A stretch of DNA of 45,633 nucleotides from an uncultured Bacilli bacterium. GTDB lineage: Bacteria > Bacillota_I > Bacilli_A > RF39 > UBA660. The stretch spans positions 1 to 45,633 of the forward strand of contig CALVRX010000027.1 in assembly GCA_944358815.1 (NCBI GenBank), in the 5' to 3' direction. Position numbers and translations under genes: made by a program. This document shows, piece by piece, positions 42,411 through 45,633 of this stretch; the first letter of the stretch is position 1; each line of letters opens with the position of its first letter. The notes beneath the pieces were generated by a model. The model was not told where the DNA came from. It worked only from the letters and a program-made list of their open reading frames with translations, and did no database searches.

Positions 42411-42935
42411 ATGGAAAAACAATGGTATGTTGTCAACACTTATTCTGGACATGAGAATAAAGTAAAAGAAAAACTTGAAATGCGTGCTAGTTCTATGGGC
42501 ATGGAAGACTATATATTAAGAGTTGTTGTCCCTGAAGAAACTGTCATAGATGCTAATGGTAAAGAAAAAAAAGTTAAACTTTTTCCAGGCTATATCTTAG
42601 TCGAAATGGTCATGACTGATGAAGCATGGTTTATCGTCAGAAACACTCCAGGTGTTACTGGATTCATTGGCTCATCTGGTAAGGGAGCTAAACCATTCCC
42701 ATTAACTCCGGCAGAAGTTGATAAAATTTTAGGTTCTATGGGTATGAGTAGATTAGATGCTGAAAACGATCTTAAAGAAGGCGAGAAAGTTAAAGTTATT
42801 TCTGGACCATTTGAAGGCATGTATGGTGTAATTAAATCAGTGAACTTAAAAGAAGCAAAACTAGAAGTATCAATCGATTTATTTGGACAAGAAACAACAG
42901 TTGAACTTGAATTATCACAAATAACAAAAGCCTAA
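42411..42935 (+). CDS. nusG: Transcription termination/antitermination protein NusG
   Basis: NusG binds RNA polymerase and affects pausing, termination and coupling to the ribosome. The protein of 174 residues has an NGN domain (QWYVVNTYSGHENKVKEKLE, FPGYILVEMVM, VRNTPGVTGFIG) and a C-terminal KOW domain (EGEKVKVISGPFEGMYGVI). GGAGGGG precedes the ATG. It is the second gene of the secE-nusG operon, and a terminator separates it from rplK, so the ribosomal genes have their own promoter. Confidence 0.97.
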   Translation: MEKQWYVVNTYSGHENKVKEKLEMRASSMGMEDYILRVVVPEETVIDANGKEKKVKLFPGYILVEMVMTDEAWFIVRNTPGVTGFIGSSGKGAKPFPLTPAEVDKILGSMGMSRLDAENDLKEGEKVKVISGPFEGMYGVIKSVNLKEAKLEVSIDLFGQETTVELELSQITKA

Positions 42936-42960
42936 AGTAACATCAATTGTTACTTTTTTC
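42934..42960 (+). terminator. nusG terminator
   Basis: AAAGTAACA (42934-42942) pairs perfectly with TGTTACTTT (42948-42956), with further T after it. It begins on the nusG stop codon. Confidence 0.82.
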
Positions 42961-43404
42961 TTTTACAATCTTTGTATGAATTTTCACATTAATAAAAATT
43001 GACCTAATTAAAATCAAAAAAATAACTACATATACCAAATATCCAAAATATTCGATATAACTAAAATGAAACTTTGTATAATCCAATAAAGCATTATAAA
43101 AATTAAGCATAGACTCTTTGCCAATAAATGCAGAGCCACCTACACTAAAAATAGTTATAAATAAAATAATTACACTAGCTAATATCCCTATAAATAAATA
43201 TAATCCTAAAATAGTAACAATAAATATGATAATTTTAAATAATTTTTTCGGCATTTTTTCTTGCTTATAATCAAATTTAATTTTTTGATACACTTCTTTA
43301 TAATTCATTTTTTTAACTAAAATAATATTTCTAATTTTAAAAAATATACAAGCAAAAATCAATGTATAAAATATAATCGCAAATATTTGCCTAAATAACT
43401 CCAT
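42943..43404 (-). CDS. Multi-pass membrane protein, hypothetical
   Basis: A membrane protein of 153 residues with about four hydrophobic segments (roughly 8-24, 53-75, 76-95 and 120-145) and a short basic loop (KIKFDYKQEKMPKKLFK) between the first two. I know no family for it. I start at the ATG at 43404, where AAGGGTG stands ahead; the longer frame to 43455 has no such site. It is an insertion between nusG and rplK on the other strand, an unusual break in a block that is normally contiguous. Confidence 0.65.
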   Translation of the reverse strand: MELFRQIFAIIFYTLIFACIFFKIRNIILVKKMNYKEVYQKIKFDYKQEKMPKKLFKIIIFIVTILGLYLFIGILASVIILFITIFSVGGSAFIGKESMLNFYNALLDYTKFHFSYIEYFGYLVYVVIFLILIRSIFINVKIHTKIVKEKSNN

Positions 43405-43533
43405 ATTAGTCACACCCTTATCTTTAAATATTATAGCATACAAAGTTAAATGCATAAAAAATAAACAAATACATAAAATAAAACGATTACCTAATTATAA
43501 ATCGGTTTTAAAACAAAAATAATAACAAAAAAG

Positions 43534-43562
43534 TTTACATTTTAAACAAAATGTGCTATTAT
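43534..43562 (+). promoter_or_regulatory. rplK-rplA promoter
   Basis: TTTACA (43534-43539), 17 bases, TATTAT (43557-43562) preceded by TGC. The leader is about 100 bases and holds the hairpin at 43596-43647. Confidence 0.65.
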
Positions 43563-43595
43563 TAATACGCTATATTATTTTTGATATAGAAAAAA

Positions 43596-43647
43596 GTGGG
43601 AGATTACCAAATGAGATAAAAAGCGGATAATCATTGGAACCACCCAC
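43596..43647 (+). promoter_or_regulatory. Leader hairpin of rplK, possible L1 operator
   Basis: GTGGG (43596-43600) closes with CCCAC (43643-43647), and an inner stem CCAAATGA/TCATTGG forms with one bulged A. GTGGGAG with a paired ACCAC side resembles the L1-binding site of 23S rRNA and of L11-L1 mRNAs. The same GTGGGAG element recurs before rplA. Confidence 0.55.
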
Positions 43648-43673
43648 GAAAAAAATTATAGGAGGTGTTTTTC

Positions 43674-44108
43674 GTGGCAAAAGATGCAAATAACAAAATT
43701 AAAAAAATCAAAATTCAAATTCCTGCCGGAAAAGCAACACCAGCTCCACCAGTTGGTACAGCTTTAGGACCTGCCGGAATTAACTTAGGAGAATTTTGTA
43801 CTAAATTTAACGATGCAACTAAAGACAAAATGGGAGATATTCTACCAGTTGAAATCACTGTTAATGAAGACAGAAGTTTCAGCTTTGTAGTTAAAACTCC
43901 ACCAGCCGCTTTCTTAATTAAAAAAGCCTGCGGCATTAAGAAAGGCTCAGTTAACGGTAAAAATGAAACTGTTGCAACCTTATCTAAAGACAAACTTAGA
44001 GAAATCGCTGAAACGAAACTTCCAGATTTAAATTGCTATACTGTTGAAGATGCAATGAAAATTATCGAAGGTACAGCATTAAATATGGGCGTTAAAATCG
44101 AAGACTAA
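43674..44108 (+). CDS. rplK: 50S ribosomal protein L11
   Basis: L11 forms the GTPase-associated stalk base of the large subunit with 23S rRNA and L10. The protein of 144 residues has [62 protein letters not shown] and the late [18 protein letters not shown]. The start is GTG at 43674, 8 bases after GGAGG; another GTG at 43665 lies within the ribosome binding site. It has a structured leader and is followed by rplA. Confidence 0.97.
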   Translation: MAKDANNKIKKIKIQIPAGKATPAPPVGTALGPAGINLGEFCTKFNDATKDKMGDILPVEITVNEDRSFSFVVKTPPAAFLIKKACGIKKGSVNGKNETVATLSKDKLREIAETKLPDLNCYTVEDAMKIIEGTALNMGVKIED

Positions 44109-44119
44109 AACCCATGCTA

Positions 44120-44148
44120 TGTGGGAGGAATAATCCGCAAAAACCACA
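44120..44148 (+). promoter_or_regulatory. L1-type operator hairpin between rplK and rplA
   Basis: TGTGG (44120-44124) pairs with CCACA (44144-44148), with the loop starting GAGG and holding AATCCGC. The form GTGGGAGG...ACCACA just before AAGGAGG is widespread before rplA in Firmicutes. It would let L1 shut off its own translation. Confidence 0.6.
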
Positions 44149-44161
44149 AGGAGGTAAAAAG

Positions 44162-44623
44162 ATGAAAAAAGGTAAAAAATATTTAGCCGAGACTCAAAAA
44201 CTTGACAAAAATAAACTTTACACTAAAGAAGAAGCTATTAAACTAGTAAAAGAAACATCTTACGCTAATTTTGATGCTTCAGTAGAAGTAGCTATGCACT
44301 TAAACTTAGATACTAAAAAAGCCGACCAACAATTAAGAGGCGCTGTTGTCTTACCAAAAGGAACTGGTAAAACTAAAAAAGTTTTAGTAATTGCTAAAGG
44401 TGATGCTGCTAAAGCTGCCAAAGAAGCTGGCGCTGACTATGTTGGCGACACTGATATGATTGAAAAAATCCAAAAAGAAAATTGGTTTGACTTTGATAGT
44501 TTAATTGCTACTCCAGATATGATGCCTGCTTTAGGTAAAATTGGTCGTATCTTAGGACCAAAAGGTTTAATGCCAAACCCTAAAACTGGTACAGTTACAA
44601 TGGATACTAAAAAAGCCGTTTAA
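44162..44623 (+). CDS. rplA: 50S ribosomal protein L1, up to an in-frame TAA
   Basis: L1 binds the mobile L1 stalk of 23S rRNA and represses its own operon. The open frame from ATG 44162 (after AAGGAGG) has [75 protein letters not shown] and ends DTKKAV-TAA at 44621-44623, codon 154. A full L1 continues in the same frame to 44857. A working L1 would need the stop to be read as an amino acid, or the TAA to be a sequence error. L1 mutants of E. coli and Bacillus can live, but slowly. Confidence 0.88.
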   Translation: MKKGKKYLAETQKLDKNKLYTKEEAIKLVKETSYANFDASVEVAMHLNLDTKKADQQLRGAVVLPKGTGKTKKVLVIAKGDAAKAAKEAGADYVGDTDMIEKIQKENWFDFDSLIATPDMMPALGKIGRILGPKGLMPNPKTGTVTMDTKKAV

Positions 44624-44857
44624 GAAGTTAAAAAAGGTAGAATTGAATACCGTACAGATTCTTATGGAAATGTACACGCTTTAATCGGTAAAACTTCATT
44701 TAGTGATGAAGACTTATTAGAAAACTTAAAAACCTTTGTTACTTTAATCATCAAATCTAAACCAAGTGTTGTTAAAGGAACATATGTTAAAAATATTTCC
44801 CTATCAGCAACTATGGGACCTGGTATTAAAGTAGATCCAAATAGCTTTGACAAATAA
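44624..44857 (+). pseudogene. rplA: L1 C-terminal part beyond the TAA
   Basis: The same frame continues with EVKKGRIEYRTDSYGNVHAL, then IGKTSFSDEDLLENL, GTYVKNISLSATMGPGIKVD and a natural TAA at 44855-44857. Together with the first part it makes 231 residues around one stop, the usual length of L1. There is no start codon with a ribosome binding site. Relatives have Asn, Lys, Glu or Gln at the stop position; CAA, GAA or AAA would each need a single change. Confidence 0.85.
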
Positions 44858-44875
44858 AATAAGCTATGTTATAAT
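44847..44875 (+). promoter_or_regulatory. Consensus promoter for rplJ-rplL
   Basis: TTGACA (44847-44852), 17 bases, TATAAT (44870-44875) with TGT just before it. Both hexamers are perfect. The -35 box lies inside the last codons of rplA (Phe-Asp-Lys). The start would be near 44882, at the beginning of the L10 leader. Confidence 0.8.
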
Positions 44876-44881
44876 TAATTC

Positions 44882-45013
44882 GTAATTTGATTATGCCGTA
44901 GACAGTAGGTGCTAAATGCTTAATTTCCTACCGAGACATTGAATAAAGTCTTTTAACTCTGGCATAATAACCAGAGTTTTTTAAACGGCAAACGGAAAGA
45001 GAGGTGCTAGAAG
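44882..45013 (+). promoter_or_regulatory. Ribosomal protein L10 leader
   Basis: The stretch GCCGTAGACAGTAGGTGC followed by CCTACCGAGAC is the hallmark of the L10 leader: AGTAGG pairs with CCTAC, with the kink-turn and loop that L10(L12)4 binds. TGCCGT (about 44894) can close with ACGGCA (about 44985). A terminator hairpin (44955-44982) lies inside, so binding of L10-L12 would favour early ending of transcription. Confidence 0.85.
44955..44982 (+). terminator. Attenuator in the L10 leader
   Basis: AACTCTGG (44955-44962) pairs perfectly with CCAGAGTT (44971-44978), followed by a run of T. It sits between the L10-binding part and the rplJ ribosome binding site. Confidence 0.8.
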
Positions 45014-45517
45014 TTGGCTAACCAAAAAATCTTAGATAAAAAACAAGAAATCATCGATGAAATAGCTGAAAAAACTAAAAATGCTACTGCAACAGTCCTT
45101 TTTGAATATCAAGGATTAACTGTTGATGAAACCAATGAACTTAGAAGAGCCTTAAAAGAAAACGATGCAGAATTCAAAATCTATAAAAATACATTGGTTA
45201 AAAGAGCCTTTGACACTTTAAAAATCGATTTAAATGACGATTTAAAAGGACCAAAAGCTATGGTATTTGGACAAGATCCTGTTGCTCCAGTTAAAGTTTT
45301 ATATAACTTTGCAAAAAAGCACCCAGCTTTAGTTGTAAAAGCTGGTCTAATCGATGGTGAAAAAACTGATGAAGCAAAACTTTCAGAATTATCAAAACTA
45401 CCATCAAGAGAAGGATTACTTACAATGCTTGCAAGTGGACTTATCTACCCACTTAAGAGTCTATCTATTTGCTTAGATTTATATGCAAAAGATTTAAAAG
45501 AAAAAGAAGAAAATTAG
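45014..45517 (+). CDS. rplJ: 50S ribosomal protein L10, TTG start
   Basis: L10 anchors the L7/L12 stalk proteins to the large subunit and represses rplJ-rplL. The protein of 167 residues has ANQKILDKKQEIIDEIAEKT, VLFEYQGLTVDETNELRRAL, EFKIYKNTLVKRAF, GPKAMVFG and a C-terminal helix that holds L12. The start is TTG at 45014 with GAGGTG 8 bases ahead. It has its own consensus promoter and the L10 leader. The rplL gene follows after 15 bases. Confidence 0.96.
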   Translation: MANQKILDKKQEIIDEIAEKTKNATATVLFEYQGLTVDETNELRRALKENDAEFKIYKNTLVKRAFDTLKIDLNDDLKGPKAMVFGQDPVAPVKVLYNFAKKHPALVVKAGLIDGEKTDEAKLSELSKLPSREGLLTMLASGLIYPLKSLSICLDLYAKDLKEKEEN

Positions 45518-45532
45518 AAAGGAATGATATAA

Positions 45533-45633
45533 ATGGCAAAAATTAATAAAGATGAATTTATCGCTGGTTTAAAAGAAATGACTATGCTTGAAGTTATGGA
45601 ATTAGTAGACGCTATGAAGGAGGAATTTGGTGT
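45533..45633 (+). CDS. rplL: 50S ribosomal protein L7/L12, start only
   Basis: The gene begins at the ATG at 45533 with AAAGGAATG ahead and is cut by the window end after 33 codons. [20 protein letters not shown] and [12 protein letters not shown] are the N-terminal dimerisation and L10-binding helices of L7/L12. Confidence 0.92.
   Translation, partial: MAKINKDEFIAGLKEMTMLEVMELVDAMKEEFG

Noticed and set aside
38610-44623. TAA reassigned to glutamine genome-wide
   Set aside because: TAA closes most other genes at natural ends, often at terminators or with overlapping starts, so only local read-through or error is left.

Overview
The window looks like a piece of chromosome from an uncultured, very AT-rich (roughly 30% G+C by eye) Gram-positive-type bacterium of the Bacilli, possibly one of the gut lineages near RF39 and the Mollicutes (this placement is inference). 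Signs are strong GGAGG ribosome binding sites, ftsY-ylxM, RNase J, YlbJ next to the YlbL protease, an L10 leader, and murC, which implies a peptidoglycan wall. TGA is used as a stop (10314-10316, 22476-22478), so the mycoplasma code does not apply. Most of the window is compact housekeeping sequence: short operons with consensus -10 boxes (often TGnTATAAT), and intrinsic terminators that frequently overlap the preceding stop codon.

Layout. 1-4200: a broken tRNA-Arg, a TMEM43-like membrane protein, an unknown protein overlapping enolase, and an anchored protein. 4196-10417: RNase J (minus), then a coiled-coil protein, ftsY-ylxM-HerA-like ATPase-FxLYD-like protein, and tRNA-Arg(CCG). 10529-15296: a HAD phosphatase-like protein, folD-ackA, a membrane J-domain protein, a PPC-domain protein and a flavin reductase-like protein whose natural start codon reads ATA. 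15373-18083: MmcQ/YjbR-PUA-like protein, esterase, DEDDh exonuclease, ABM monooxygenase and tRNA-Glu(CTC). 18357-26405: Ca2+-type P-ATPase, a small XRE regulator beside a decapitated surface-protein gene, an XRE membrane regulator, a rhodanese-thioredoxin pair facing the outside, the alkylation-repair pair ogt-tag, a helical protein and a second FxLYD-like protein.

26466-33524: an orphan PilB/GspE-type ATPase with an Asn-rich repeat tail, divergent ylbJ/ylbL, an unknown protein and mutS. 33788-38807: a compact Tad pilus/secretion operon (two TadE-like pseudopilins, CpaE/TadZ, CpaF/TadA, TadB, TadC). TadB carries an N-terminal pair of Ig-like domains and TadC is cut by an in-frame TAA. 38819-42079: murC, tcdA and two unknown proteins. 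42192-45633: the secE-nusG and rplK-rplA-rplJ-rplL transcription/translation block, with L1-type operator hairpins, an L10 leader with attenuator, and an rplA frame also broken by an in-frame TAA.

The most unusual signals are three apparent C:G to T:A changes in otherwise intact genes (ATA start, TAA in tadC, TAA in rplA), the Ig-domain TadB fusion in a reduced Tad locus, the half tRNA behind an intact promoter, and a candidate small RNA between mutS and the Tad operon.
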